Assembly (NCBI RefSeq): GCF_902150045.1
Contig: NZ_CABFVU010000001.1
Location: 2,480,001 to 2,544,000, forward strand
Direction: 5' to 3'
DNA length: 64,000 nt
Source of the DNA: Chitinophaga polysaccharea
GTDB lineage: Bacteria; Bacteroidota; Bacteroidia; Chitinophagales; Chitinophagaceae
In this document: positions 9,674 to 18,552 of the stretch, piece after piece
Layout: each line of letters opens with the position of its first letter
How positions within the stretch are numbered: position 1 is the first letter of the stretch
The notes under the pieces: model-generated
Database searches by the model: none
Told to the model about the DNA's origin: nothing
What the model saw: the letters and a program-made list of their open reading frames with translations, nothing else
Made by a program: the position numbers and the translations under genes

Positions 9674-9696
9674 CGGTTCTTAAAAACACTCGAAAC

Positions 9697-9999
9697 ATGT
9701 TTGGTGATTTATTTGGAAAGCTAACACAGATCAAGCAGAAAATGCAGGAAGGCAAAGAGCGTCTGGCTACGGTAACCTTATCCGGCGAGGCCGGCGATGG
9801 CGCTGTAAAAGTGACCGTGGATGGTAACCGCCAGGTGAAAAGTATTGATATTGCAGAGCGTCTTTTTGCACCGGAGCATAAAGAAGAGCTGGAAGACCTG
9901 CTGCTTACAGCGCTGAACCGTGCGCTGAAAGAAGGAGAGAGCGCTTTTGAAGCAGAAATGAAGAACGCTGCCGGCGGAATGCTGGGAGGGTTGTTGTAA
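9697..9999 (+). CDS. YbaB/EbfC family nucleoid-associated protein
   Basis: A 100-residue protein of the YbaB/EbfC family, dimeric DNA-binding proteins associated with the nucleoid. Visible hallmarks are the helix MFGDLFGKLTQIKQKMQEGK, the strand block GDGAVKVTVDGNRQVKSIDI, and the amphipathic helix EELEDLLLTALNRALKEG. The usual length is about 100-110 residues, so it is complete. In many bacteria it sits between dnaX and recR; here it stands alone between a divergent flavoprotein gene and a PepSY gene. Confidence 0.9.
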   Translation: MFGDLFGKLTQIKQKMQEGKERLATVTLSGEAGDGAVKVTVDGNRQVKSIDIAERLFAPEHKEELEDLLLTALNRALKEGESAFEAEMKNAAGGMLGGLL

Positions 10000-10017
10000 T
10001 ATATTTCAATACAGGCG

Positions 10018-10072
10018 ATTGCCATATGTACCATTGGTATATATGGCAATTTCAGTTTATATAAAAACTGAA
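10018..10072 (+). terminator. Two consecutive hairpins downstream of ybaB
   Basis: ATTGCCATAT (10018-10027) pairs perfectly with ATATGGCAAT (10041-10050), and directly next to it TTCAGTTT (10051-10058) pairs with AAACTGAA (10065-10072). Neither has a clean T-run, so this is a poor match to an intrinsic terminator, but the position 18 bases after the ybaB stop suggests a 3'-end role. Confidence 0.45.
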
Positions 10073-10161
10073 TGAATTCTGTAGCAGGTAAATAATATTC
10101 CGTTTCCGATGTAATAGTACCCTGCGCATGGATTTTCTTTGCAGGTACGATCAATTCCAAC

Positions 10162-11361
10162 ATGAAAGTTTTCTTCCGGCGTATTCACTTATACCTGGGC
10201 CTCACTGCCGGCCTGGTAATTACCATCAGCTGTTTAACTGGTGCCTTACTGGTATTTGAGAAGGAGCTAACGGAAGGGTTTAACCACCGCCGTTATTTTG
10301 TGGAACCCGGAGGGGCGCGTTTGCAGCTCGACGAAGTGGCGGCATTGGTGAAGCAGGCCGTTCCCGGCGCAGGAATTGCCCGGGTACAGGTATTTGCAGA
10401 TCCTGCCCGTACCATACAGGTGCAGCTGGAAGAGGGCAGAAAGGAAGCCACATCCGGAAAGCGCAGAAAAGGCGGTACGGGGAAAGAAGGAGCCGGCCCT
10501 AAAAAAGAAAAAGGGCGTACAGCTTTCGTGAATCCTTATACCGGGGAAATAATTGAATTATACAGTTACCAGCAAACATTCTACTATAAGATATTTTCCC
10601 TTCACCGCTGGTTACTGGCGGGAGCTACGGGTAAGCTTATTACCGGCATCAGCACCCTTATATTTTTCTTCATACTGCTTACGGGCATTATTCTCTGGTG
10701 GCCTAAAACGCGCAACATTTTCCGGCAGCGGATCAAAGTAAAGTGGGATGGTAACTGGAAACGGGTAAATAACGACCTGCATATCGTGCTGGGATTTTAT
10801 ACTTCCATCTTTCTCTTTGTATCTGTTTTTACCGGTTTAACCTGGTCGTTTGAGTGGTTTAGCAAGGCGTTGTATAGTTCCATGGGCGCTTCCACCAAAC
10901 CGGCGGCTGCGCCACTATCTGCCCCGGCAGTGGACATCACGGGTAAAAGTATTTCTTATGAAACGGCACTGGCAGTGGTAAAGCATGCGGTACCGGATGC
11001 GTTGTTTTATTCGTTTACCGCACCGAAAGACAGCTCAGCGGCTTTCACAATAAGCCTGCTGCCAGCCGGCGCTTTACATGAGGCTGCCGCTACTACGTAC
11101 TACCTGGACCAGTTTAGCGGCAAGGTGCTGGCCTCGCAAACTTTTGCGCAAAGGAACCTGGGGCAGCAGATCCGCAGCACTGTAAAGCCATTGCATACCG
11201 GGGCCATTTTTGGTACGCCTTCCAAAATATTTGCTTTGATACTCGCGTTGCTGGGCGCTACATTTCCCACTACCGGTACTATTATGTGGCTGAACAGGAC
11301 CATGAAGAAGAAAAGGAAAACAGCATCCCCTGCTGTGCCCGAAGCTGGAGTAGCTGCGTAG
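10162..11361 (+). CDS. PepSY-associated transmembrane protein
   Basis: A 399-residue inner-membrane protein of the PepSY_TM family. An N-terminal helix (about residues 8-32, after FFRRIHLYLGLTAG) is followed by a PepSY domain (about 45-90), a basic Gly/Lys-rich insertion (about 95-118), and further membrane helices at about 165-185, 210-235 and 360-380. The family often accompanies TonB-dependent siderophore receptors and includes ferric-siderophore reductases; His residues in LHRWL and LHIVLGF could ligate heme, which is inference. No receptor gene is adjacent, so its partner is unknown. Confidence 0.85.
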   Translation: MKVFFRRIHLYLGLTAGLVITISCLTGALLVFEKELTEGFNHRRYFVEPGGARLQLDEVAALVKQAVPGAGIARVQVFADPARTIQVQLEEGRKEATSGKRRKGGTGKEGAGPKKEKGRTAFVNPYTGEIIELYSYQQTFYYKIFSLHRWLLAGATGKLITGISTLIFFFILLTGIILWWPKTRNIFRQRIKVKWDGNWKRVNNDLHIVLGFYTSIFLFVSVFTGLTWSFEWFSKALYSSMGASTKPAAAPLSAPAVDITGKSISYETALAVVKHAVPDALFYSFTAPKDSSAAFTISLLPAGALHEAAATTYYLDQFSGKVLASQTFAQRNLGQQIRSTVKPLHTGAIFGTPSKIFALILALLGATFPTTGTIMWLNRTMKKKRKTASPAVPEAGVAA

Positions 11362-11539
11362 GTGGCCTGATCATGATTTCCATTTCTGTAAATACCCTTC
11401 AGAAACGGAAGGTTTTAATCTCATTTTAATTTTACTGACGTTAACATTTTCTTTGCAAACCCTTACCCTTACTAAGTTTTAACATTCCTATACAGAATCT
11501 GGAATAGCATTTGGCATATACCTGCAAAATGATATTACC

Positions 11540-11656
11540 ATGCGTGCTTATCCAAAACCACCTGCACCTGATCACAGAGCCATGTATTATATCGCTGTCG
11601 GCGTTATTATCATCGCCGCGCTGGCAGAGATAGTACACAACAGCGTAAAATTATAA
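11540..11656 (+). CDS. 38-residue single-span membrane protein, hypothetical
   Basis: A short open frame, ATG at 11540 to TAA at 11656. The product has a Pro/Lys-rich N-terminus (MRAYPKPPAPDHRA), then one strongly hydrophobic helix (MYYIAVGVIIIAALAEIV, residues 15-32) and a short polar tail. The stop lies only three bases before the next gene's ATG, the arrangement of translationally coupled genes, which is the main reason to call it real. It is not a recognised family. The function is unknown; it may be a small membrane regulator or anchor. Confidence 0.55.
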   Translation: MRAYPKPPAPDHRAMYYIAVGVIIIAALAEIVHNSVKL

Positions 11657-11659
11657 CCT

Positions 11660-12025
11660 ATGATTAATCAGTATGAAGTGCCAGCCTGTATTGAAGATAC
11701 GATACCAGCACTAAGAAAAGCGTTGCACCAGTTTCCGGCTATACATCATATTTACGACACCATCGGTTGCTTAACGGAATATACCGACAAGCAGCTGAGG
11801 GCGCAGAATTTCCCGGTGGCAGATAAATGTCTGCAGCTGGCAGGCCGGTTATATGAAAAGGGTAATACGGTTGTGAAAGAAGCGATTACCCGTATTTTTT
11901 TACCGGTACTCTGCAGGGTTCCTCTTGCAGAAGCCGTGAGCAGGATCCGGATGTATTCATTGATCCCGGATTCAATTTATCCACTTTATATACAACATCA
12001 ACTTACCGGTAATGGAAACAGATGA
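11660..12025 (+). CDS. Hypothetical protein, 121 residues
   Basis: An all-helical-looking soluble protein with no signal peptide or membrane segment. Features visible are VPACIEDTIPALRKALHQFPAI near the N-terminus, a middle helix (QLAGRLYEKGNTVVKEAITRIFLPVL), and the tail LIPDSIYPLYIQHQL. I do not recognise the family with confidence. It follows the small membrane protein by three bases and its 3' end overlaps the acetyltransferase start by 14 bases, so the three are very probably one operon. Confidence 0.7.
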   Translation: MINQYEVPACIEDTIPALRKALHQFPAIHHIYDTIGCLTEYTDKQLRAQNFPVADKCLQLAGRLYEKGNTVVKEAITRIFLPVLCRVPLAEAVSRIRMYSLIPDSIYPLYIQHQLTGNGNR

Positions 12026-12560
12026 GGAGATAGTCGTTCGGCTGGCAACAGCCATGGACGTTGATTTTACCCTGCCAATTGTAGCGGAAATGGAGGCATC
12101 CGCAAAGGCCAGGGGCACAGGGATTGCCAAAAGAAATCCCGCTACAATAAAGGAAAAGATACTCGAAGGGAAAGCCGTTATAGCCTTCACGGCAGAAGGA
12201 ATATGGGCAGGGTTTTCCTATATACAATCCTGGGAGAACGCCAGGTTTGTGTCTAACAGCGGTTTGATTGTGGCCCCCGCCTTTCGTGGAATGAAGGTGG
12301 CGCAGGCCATCAAGCAAAAGATCTTTGAGCTGAGCCGGCTGCTTTATCCGCAGGCAAAAATATTCAGTATCACCACGGGCTTACCTGTGATGAAACTCAA
12401 TACCCGGTTGGGCTTTGAGCCTGTTACCTATAATGAGATCACACATGATCCTCTTTTTTGGGAGGGCTGTAAAAGTTGCGTAAACTATCCTATCCTGGCA
12501 GGCAAAAATTACGGGAATTGTTTGTGCACTGCCATGTTGTTTCAGCCTTCAGGGAATTGA
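12012..12560 (+). CDS. GNAT-family N-acetyltransferase with cysteine-rich tail
   Basis: A 182-residue protein of the GNAT fold: the acetyl-CoA-binding stretch is visible at about residues 83-101 (GLIVAPAFRGMKVAQAIKQ, matching the usual R/Q-x-x-G-x-A pattern), followed by a helix and the strand TGLPVMKLNTRLGFEPV. The last 40 residues contain FWEGCKSCVN and GNCLCTAMLF, four cysteines that could bind a metal. Similar tails occur on the acetyltransferase next to argG in some Bacteroidota arginine clusters (from memory), but no arginine gene is nearby. It overlaps the preceding gene by 14 bases. Confidence 0.8.
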   Translation: METDEEIVVRLATAMDVDFTLPIVAEMEASAKARGTGIAKRNPATIKEKILEGKAVIAFTAEGIWAGFSYIQSWENARFVSNSGLIVAPAFRGMKVAQAIKQKIFELSRLLYPQAKIFSITTGLPVMKLNTRLGFEPVTYNEITHDPLFWEGCKSCVNYPILAGKNYGNCLCTAMLFQPSGN

Positions 12561-12601
12561 AACAAGAGAGCCACTATGGTGAAAATACAGCCAATGAATT
12601 T

Positions 12602-12631
12602 AAACCGGCGATGCTTTTGCATTGCCGGTTT
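12602..12631 (+). terminator. Hairpin between the GNAT gene and a convergent lipoprotein gene
   Basis: AAACCGGCGATGC pairs with GCATTGCCGGTTT over 13 positions with one wobble, around a TTTT loop. A TTTTT run begins seven bases later on the plus strand. It lies 41 bases after the GNAT stop and 21 bases from the end of the convergent gene, so it may serve both. Confidence 0.6.
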
Positions 12632-12652
12632 CCAGCGTTTTTATCTGGTTAA

Positions 12653-13360
12653 CTACCCGTTGAAGTTCACATCAATAATGAGTAGTTTATTGATTTTGCC
12701 GGCTGTTTTTTTGTATTCTCCATTCAGTCGTATGTAGTAGCGGCTGATTTCAATATATACCGGAGGAGCAGGGAAATTATTCAGTTGGGCAACCCGGGCA
12801 TAAGTGGCCGAAGAGCCATATTGTTTTACATGTTGTTGTAATGCCTGTAAGGTGGTGGCGGGAAACCGGCATCTTTCGGCGGCAGAATATCTTTTGCAGA
12901 TAAAGAAGTTGCTGGCTTCCGGGGGAATTATTTCCCAGGGAGAGCGGTAATGTTTCCAATGGCGCAGTGGCTCGTGTTCAACAACAGCGCTGGTTTCATA
13001 GCACTGTGATATTTTTAGTTTGTTTATTTCGCCGGTGGTGAAGGCCAGCATCTGTCCTTCAATAGTGTGGGGATGCGCCAGCCGGAAGTACAGGGTATCC
13101 GGGCGTAGCTCAAAATCATTGAGTTGGGTATCCGGTATGATCCAGTCAAGGGAAAAATAGCAATCACCGAAATGGATATACGTAGTAGAGTCGCGGCTCG
13201 CTATATATACTTCATTGGAGGCTACTTTAACTGTGGGCGCCGGCGCCGCAATAAGCTGCATGGTGTCTATCTGTACAGGCCTTTCCTTCACGGGCTTTTC
13301 GGGCCGATGACAGGCGGGTAGCAACAGCAAAGCAATTGCGGGGAGTAAAAATATTTTCAT
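12653..13360 (-). CDS. Hypothetical lipoprotein
   Basis: A 235-residue protein with a lipoprotein signal (LLLLPAC, Cys at residue 17) followed by a short Pro/Lys-rich linker. The mature part is beta-rich (VYIASRDSTTYIHFGDCYFSLDWI, then TLYFRLAHPHTIEGQMLAF) and contains several Cys residues. It belongs to no family I recognise. It lies alone on the minus strand between the GNAT gene and obgE, 63 bases downstream of the obgE stop, and could be read through from obgE. Confidence 0.7.
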   Translation of the reverse strand: MKIFLLPAIALLLLPACHRPEKPVKERPVQIDTMQLIAAPAPTVKVASNEVYIASRDSTTYIHFGDCYFSLDWIIPDTQLNDFELRPDTLYFRLAHPHTIEGQMLAFTTGEINKLKISQCYETSAVVEHEPLRHWKHYRSPWEIIPPEASNFFICKRYSAAERCRFPATTLQALQQHVKQYGSSATYARVAQLNNFPAPPVYIEISRYYIRLNGEYKKTAGKINKLLIIDVNFNG

Positions 13361-13423
13361 GGCATAAGGGATACTCTAAACGAATTGGCGCCGGGAACAG
13401 TTACCCGTGAATCCGGAAAGCGG

Positions 13424-14449
13424 TTAGTCCGCGTCTACAGCACCGGTGGTATCTACTTTCCTGTTAAGGGCTTCCCACAAAATATCTTTTAATTCACTGA
13501 GCCCCTGGTTTGTAACAGAAGAAATAAATACGTGCGGTACATCTTCCGGCAGTTCTGCTGCTATGGCAGCTTTCAACTCATCGTCCAGCATATCGCTTTT
13601 ACTGATGGCCAGCAGGAACTGTTTGTCCAGTAATTCGGGATTATATTGTTCCAGCTCGTTCACCAGTACTTCAAAATCTTTGCGGTGATCTGCACTATCA
13701 GCTGGAATAAGAAATAATAATACGGCGTTTCTTTCAATATGTCGTAAAAAACGGTGGCCTAAACCTTTTCCTTCATGGGCGCCTTCGATGATGCCCGGGA
13801 GATCAGCGATGCAAAACGATTTATTGTCGCGGTATTCCACCATTCCGAGTTGGGGGGTGAGTGTAGTAAAAGCGTAGTCGGCCACTTTAGGTTTCGCTGC
13901 AGTAATGGTAGACAACAAGGTAGATTTGCCGGCATTGGGGAAACCAACAAGACCTACATCTGCCAAAACTTTTAATTCCACAATTTTCCAGCCTTCCCTG
14001 CCGGGCATTCCGGGTTGTGCGTATTCAGGGGTTTGGTTAGTAGCGGATTTGAAATAGGCATTACCTTTTCCGCCTTGTCCGCCAGGGATCCAGATGATTT
14101 CCTGTCCGTCGTGCAGGATTTCGGCTTCTATCTCGCCTGTTTCTTCGTCTTTAGCCTGTGTGCCCAGTGGCACTTCGATGATAATATCTTTACCAAAACG
14201 GCCGGTACAGTTATCGCCACTGCCATTTTCCCCGTCTTCTGCCAGCAGGTTTTTGTGCCAGCGGAGGTGAAGGAGGGTCCACAGCTGTGAATTGCCTCTT
14301 AAAATAACATGTCCGCCTCTGCCGCCATCGCCGCCATCAGGGCCGGCCTGCGCATTAAATTTAGTACGCATAAAGTGCATACTGCCTGCGCCGCCTTTAC
14401 CGGATTTACAAAATACACGGATATAATCTACGAAGTTCGCTTTTTCCAC
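13424..14449 (-). CDS. obgE: Obg-family GTPase ObgE/CgtA
   Basis: A 341-residue GTPase with a glycine-rich Obg fold at residues 1-159 ([29 protein letters not shown]) and a GTPase domain after it: G1 GFPNAGKS (169-176), the [20 protein letters not shown] switch region, and G4 as SKSD in place of the canonical NKxD. The protein associates with the large ribosomal subunit and links GTP level to ribosome assembly and stress response. The length is typical for a form without the extra C-terminal domain. It lies downstream of adk on the same strand with a gap of 162 bases containing an inverted repeat. Confidence 0.95.
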   Translation of the reverse strand: MEKANFVDYIRVFCKSGKGGAGSMHFMRTKFNAQAGPDGGDGGRGGHVILRGNSQLWTLLHLRWHKNLLAEDGENGSGDNCTGRFGKDIIIEVPLGTQAKDEETGEIEAEILHDGQEIIWIPGGQGGKGNAYFKSATNQTPEYAQPGMPGREGWKIVELKVLADVGLVGFPNAGKSTLLSTITAAKPKVADYAFTTLTPQLGMVEYRDNKSFCIADLPGIIEGAHEGKGLGHRFLRHIERNAVLLFLIPADSADHRKDFEVLVNELEQYNPELLDKQFLLAISKSDMLDDELKAAIAAELPEDVPHVFISSVTNQGLSELKDILWEALNRKVDTTGAVDAD

Positions 14450-14495
14450 TAGTCTTATTTTTTAATATCCCGGGGGCCTTACCCCGAAAAAACAG

Positions 14496-14570
14496 AACGC
14501 AAAGATCGTGAAGTTTGAGCTAATTAGCACTATCCTGTGCCGGAAGCTCTTTACTTACAATCTTTGCGTT
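14496..14570. repeat. 11-bp inverted repeat between adk and obgE
   Basis: AACGCAAAGAT at 14496-14506 is the exact reverse complement of ATCTTTGCGTT at 14560-14570, with 53 bases between. It fills much of the adk-obgE gap and could form a long-range stem in the intergenic transcript or mark protein-binding half-sites. Confidence 0.6.
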
Positions 14571-14611
14571 GTATAAAAAGATGTAAAAGTCTTTATGACA
14601 GCGGGTTCTGC

Positions 14612-15202
14612 TTACTGCACCTTTTCTCCTACCAGTTCATCCAGTTCTTTGGAGAGCAGTTCAAATACTTCTTCTTCGGTGCCATCGCCTTTCACTTTTT
14701 TGAATTTGCCGAATTTGGCGTAGTGATCAGCCACAGGAGCGGTTTTATTATGATATTCAACGATACGGGCTTTCACCACATCTTCAGAGGCATCATCGCT
14801 GCGGCCGGAGGTCAGGCCCCGGTTCAGCAGGCGTTTAATGAGTGCGTCTTCCGGTACTTCCAGTGAAAGTACAGTGGAGATAGATGTTTTTTTCAGCGCC
14901 AGCAGTTTGTCCAGTGCCTCAGCCTGTGCCGTAGTACGGGGAAAACCGTCGAAAATAAAGCCGCGGGCATCAGGATTGGCGTCCAGTTTGGAGCTGATCA
15001 TGCCAATCACCACTTCATCCGGTACCAGCAGGCCCTGATCCATAAATTTCTTGGCTTCCTGTCCCAGGGGTGTTTTATCTCCGATCTCGCTGCGAAGCAA
15101 ATCGCCAGTGGAAAGATGAATAAGCCCGTACTTCTGGATAATGTTAGCACTTTGTGTACCCTTGCCGCTACCGGGAGGGCCAAATAAAATGAGATTGACC
15201 AT
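14612..15202 (-). CDS. adk: Adenylate kinase, short-LID form
   Basis: A 196-residue kinase converting ATP and AMP to two ADP. The P-loop is GPPGSGKGTQS (residues 8-18), followed by the AMP-binding STGDLLRSE and GFPRTTAQAEAL segments. The LID is short: after LLNRGLTSGRSDD there is no zinc-binding Cys set, which fits the roughly 190-residue form used by Bacteroidota. A TAnnTTTG element lies 33 bases upstream. The gene precedes obgE on the same strand. Confidence 0.95.
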   Translation of the reverse strand: MVNLILFGPPGSGKGTQSANIIQKYGLIHLSTGDLLRSEIGDKTPLGQEAKKFMDQGLLVPDEVVIGMISSKLDANPDARGFIFDGFPRTTAQAEALDKLLALKKTSISTVLSLEVPEDALIKRLLNRGLTSGRSDDASEDVVKARIVEYHNKTAPVADHYAKFGKFKKVKGDGTEEEVFELLSKELDELVGEKVQ

Positions 15203-15234
15203 GTTTATAAAAATCTACTTTACTCGCAAGGTTG

Positions 15235-15242
15235 CAAATATA
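15235..15242 (-). promoter_or_regulatory. -7 element of adk (TATATTTG)
   Basis: Read on the minus strand, TATATTTG is a perfect TAnnTTTG element 32 bases upstream of the adk ATG at 15202. No strong TTG element is visible at the expected upstream distance. The rest of the 279-base gap up to the GH3 gene is AT-rich with no gene. Confidence 0.55.
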
Positions 15243-15481
15243 AGAAACAGATGAATGTATTGGTAATTAAAATTACGATTGATTAAACTAAATGTAAATA
15301 TTCTGACAAAATAGTAAACAGCATTTAATTTTTTGGCGTAATCTGTAAAATATCTTCAACAGGGTATTCTAATTTAACTAAATAGTTTGGATCTGACAAA
15401 ATCATATGATCAATATTAGTAATTCTTTGATATTCAGCCTGTCAGTCTGGATTTACGCATGAATATTTGTAAGTTTATGAT

Positions 15482-18466
15482 ATGAGGAAACAATTATTGG
15501 TTGCAGGACTTACAGGACTAATGATGACGGGCAGCGCCATTTCCGCGCCCCTGGTGTTCAAGGAAAAAAAGAAGCATAAAAAGGTGGCTGCACAAAAAGC
15601 GGTGCCGGCGCAGGACAGGGCGTCACAGTGGGCCGACAGTGTGTTCCAGTCGCTTACACCCGATGAACGTATTGCCCAGCTTATTATGATCCGGGCGCAT
15701 TCCAACTTAGGACAAGACCATATTAACGCTGTTATTAAAGATATACAGGACAACAAGGTAGGAGGGGTGATCTTTTTTCAGGGAGGCCCGGTAAGGCAGG
15801 CCAATCTTACCAATTATTACCAATCAATTTCCAAAGTGCCGCTTCTGGTAGCTATTGATGGCGAGTGGGGGCTTGGCATGCGGCTCGACAGTGTTATTTC
15901 ACTGCCGCGGAATATGATGATAGGCGCTATGCAGGATACTTCGCTTGCGTATGATGCCGGGAAGATCATGGGAGAGCAGTGCCGCCGGCTTGGTATCCAC
16001 ATTGATTTTGCGCCGGACATGGATGTGAACAACAATCCTGCTAATCCTGTGATCAACGACCGCTCTTTCGGGGAAAACAAATACCAGGTAGCCCGTATGG
16101 GCGTAGCTACTATAAGGGGAATGCAGGATGCCGGCATTATGGCCTGCGCCAAACATTTCCCGGGCCATGGCGATACCAATGTGGATTCGCACCTGGATCT
16201 GCCCACTATCAATAAAACCAGGGCCCAGCTGGATTCCCTGGAGCTGTATCCATTCCGCCAGGCCATTGCAGCCGGGGTACAGTCGGTGATGATAGGCCAT
16301 CTTTATATCCCTTCTATCGACAAAAAACCAAATACGCCTACTTCCATTTCCTACAATGCAGTTACAAAACTGCTGAAAGAAGAAATGGGTTTTAAAGGAT
16401 TGATTGTTACCGATGCACTGGAAATGAAAGGCATCGCGAAGTTTTATACCAATGGACAGGAGTCCTTACAGTCGCTGCTGGCAGGTAACGACCTGATGAT
16501 CCTTCCGTCTACCTCCGCCGGTAGTGTGGCCGCCATCAGGAAAGCTATTAAAGCAGGAAAGATCAGCCAGGAAGAAGTAGATGCGCGGGTGAAAAAAGTT
16601 TTGCGCGCCAAATATAACCTGGGGCTATGGCAGCCGCAGCATATCGATACCGATCATCTGGTGGAAGACATTAACGCCAAAACAGATCAGTTGCGCAAAC
16701 GTATTGCTGAAAATGCCATTACCCTGGTACGCAACGAGAAAAAACTGATCCCGTTTTCGCCGGCCATGACCCAGCAAAAACTGGCAGTGGTGGCAGTAGG
16801 AGCCGATGCCAGCAACACTTTTACAGAAGCAGTAAAAAATTATAAACCGGGAACGGATGTGTTTATTTTTACTTCACGACAGTCCGTACAACAGATTGCG
16901 CCAATTGTATCCCGTATCCAGCGTGATTATCGTGCGGTGATCATTAGCCTGCATAATTACAGTCGCCGGCCAGCCGGTAATTTTGGACTATCTATGGCAG
17001 AAAGGCTCATCATCCGGCAGTTGCAATCCGAGATGCCATCGGCCACTGTTGTTTTTGGTAATCCGTATGCTATCCAGTATTTCTGTGACGCGCCTCACCT
17101 GGTAGCTGCTTATGAAGACGATAGTACCACTCAACGCGCCGCGGCCGACCTGCTTTTCGGGCAACTTGGACCATCCGGCAAACTGCCGGTAACTGTTTGC
17201 CCGGATCTGCCCTCCGGCACCGGCATCACTTACGAAGTGAACAAGTTTAATTTATTACCCACTGCCAGCGCTAAAGAAGCAGGTATCAATGAACAGGCTT
17301 TATTACAGATCGATGCCCTGGCAAATGATATGATTGCCCGCGGAGCTGCACCGGGCGCGCAGGTAATGGCCCTGAAAGATGGAAAGGTTATCTATAATCG
17401 TTGTTTTGGTCACTACGAATACAACAAACAGGAACCAGTAACACCTACATCTATCTATGACCTCGCCTCTGTTACTAAGGTGTGTGCTACTACTTTATCG
17501 GTGATGCGGCTGTACGATGAAGGTAAACTGAACCTGGATGCTACCTTGGGGGTGTACCTGCCACAGGTGCTGGGAACCGATAAAGCGGGATTGCGTATCC
17601 GTGATATCCTGCTGCACCAGGCCGGCCTGGTAGCTTTTGTCCCTTTCTATAAAGAAACGCTTTACAGCAATGCAAGGCCCGATACCGTGTTGTATCATGC
17701 CACTGCAGATGCCTCCCATGGTATACGTGTGGCTAATAACATGTACATGGAGAACAGCTATGTGGATACCATGTGGCAAAGGATATTGGATAGTAAGTTA
17801 TCGCCCCGCCAGGGTTATGTTTACAGCGACTGTGATTTTATTTTCCTGGGCAAGATCGTGGAAACGTTATCAGGAAAGAAGCTGAATGATTATGTGAGGG
17901 AAACGTTTTACGAGCCACTGGGACTAGCTACCACCGGTTTTTTGCCGAGGGAGCGTTTTCCTTTGTCGCAGATCGTTCCTACAGAAAGGGAGTATTCTTT
18001 CCGTATGCAGTTGTTAAGGGGAGATGTGCATGACCCCGGTGCTGCCATGTTTGGTGGTGTAGCAGGTCATGCCGGTTTATTTTCCGATGCGCATGACGTG
18101 GCAGTGATTATGCAGATGTTGCTGAATAAAGGATCTTATAATGGTGTACAGTATATAAAGCCTGAAACGGTGCAGTTGTTCACCGCTTACAACAGTAATA
18201 TCAGCCGTCGCGGGCTGGGGTTCGACAAGCCCGAGAAGGATAATGCCACCCGCCGCGAGCCATATCCTGCCAGGAGCGCTTCTGCAGCTACTTTCGGGCA
18301 TACCGGCTATACCGGCACCTGTGTGTGGGCAGACCCAGCTTCGGGATTGGTATTTATTTTCCTGAGTAACCGGGTGTATCCCAACGGCGGTGTTAATACG
18401 AAAATATCTGCATTACATACCCGGGAGAAAATGTTTGAGGCGGTGTATGAGTCGGCACGCAGGTAA
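15482..18466 (+). CDS. Glycoside hydrolase family 3 / serine beta-lactamase-like fusion
   Basis: A 994-residue two-enzyme protein with a signal peptide (to about residue 22). The N-terminal GH3 domain (about 45-400) carries KHFPGHGDTNVDSH near residues 224-237, the NagZ-type loop with the catalytic His. A linker region (400-590) resembles the GH3 C-terminal domain. The C-terminal class-C beta-lactamase/PBP-like domain (about 600-990) has S-x-x-K as SVTK (about 662-665), YSD near 781 where YxN is usual, and HTG near 940. NagZ-like enzymes remove N-acetylglucosamine from cell-wall fragments, so a role in peptidoglycan recycling is likely; this fusion is known in Bacteroidota. Confidence 0.9.
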   Translation: MRKQLLVAGLTGLMMTGSAISAPLVFKEKKKHKKVAAQKAVPAQDRASQWADSVFQSLTPDERIAQLIMIRAHSNLGQDHINAVIKDIQDNKVGGVIFFQGGPVRQANLTNYYQSISKVPLLVAIDGEWGLGMRLDSVISLPRNMMIGAMQDTSLAYDAGKIMGEQCRRLGIHIDFAPDMDVNNNPANPVINDRSFGENKYQVARMGVATIRGMQDAGIMACAKHFPGHGDTNVDSHLDLPTINKTRAQLDSLELYPFRQAIAAGVQSVMIGHLYIPSIDKKPNTPTSISYNAVTKLLKEEMGFKGLIVTDALEMKGIAKFYTNGQESLQSLLAGNDLMILPSTSAGSVAAIRKAIKAGKISQEEVDARVKKVLRAKYNLGLWQPQHIDTDHLVEDINAKTDQLRKRIAENAITLVRNEKKLIPFSPAMTQQKLAVVAVGADASNTFTEAVKNYKPGTDVFIFTSRQSVQQIAPIVSRIQRDYRAVIISLHNYSRRPAGNFGLSMAERLIIRQLQSEMPSATVVFGNPYAIQYFCDAPHLVAAYEDDSTTQRAAADLLFGQLGPSGKLPVTVCPDLPSGTGITYEVNKFNLLPTASAKEAGINEQALLQIDALANDMIARGAAPGAQVMALKDGKVIYNRCFGHYEYNKQEPVTPTSIYDLASVTKVCATTLSVMRLYDEGKLNLDATLGVYLPQVLGTDKAGLRIRDILLHQAGLVAFVPFYKETLYSNARPDTVLYHATADASHGIRVANNMYMENSYVDTMWQRILDSKLSPRQGYVYSDCDFIFLGKIVETLSGKKLNDYVRETFYEPLGLATTGFLPRERFPLSQIVPTEREYSFRMQLLRGDVHDPGAAMFGGVAGHAGLFSDAHDVAVIMQMLLNKGSYNGVQYIKPETVQLFTAYNSNISRRGLGFDKPEKDNATRREPYPARSASAATFGHTGYTGTCVWADPASGLVFIFLSNRVYPNGGVNTKISALHTREKMFEAVYESARR

Positions 18467-18493
18467 TGAAGATATAACAGATAATAAAAAGAG

Positions 18494-18523
18494 AGGTGGT
18501 ACCGTTTTTTACGGATACCACCT
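18494..18523. terminator. Bidirectional terminator between the GH3 fusion and a convergent gene
   Basis: AGGTGGTA (18494-18501) pairs with TACCACCT (18516-18523), with CCG/CGG continuing the stem after a bulge. T-rich sequence follows on the plus strand and A-rich sequence precedes it, so it can act on both converging transcripts. Confidence 0.75.
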
Positions 18524-18552
18524 TTTTCATTTTTCAATTATGCGATGCGGGA

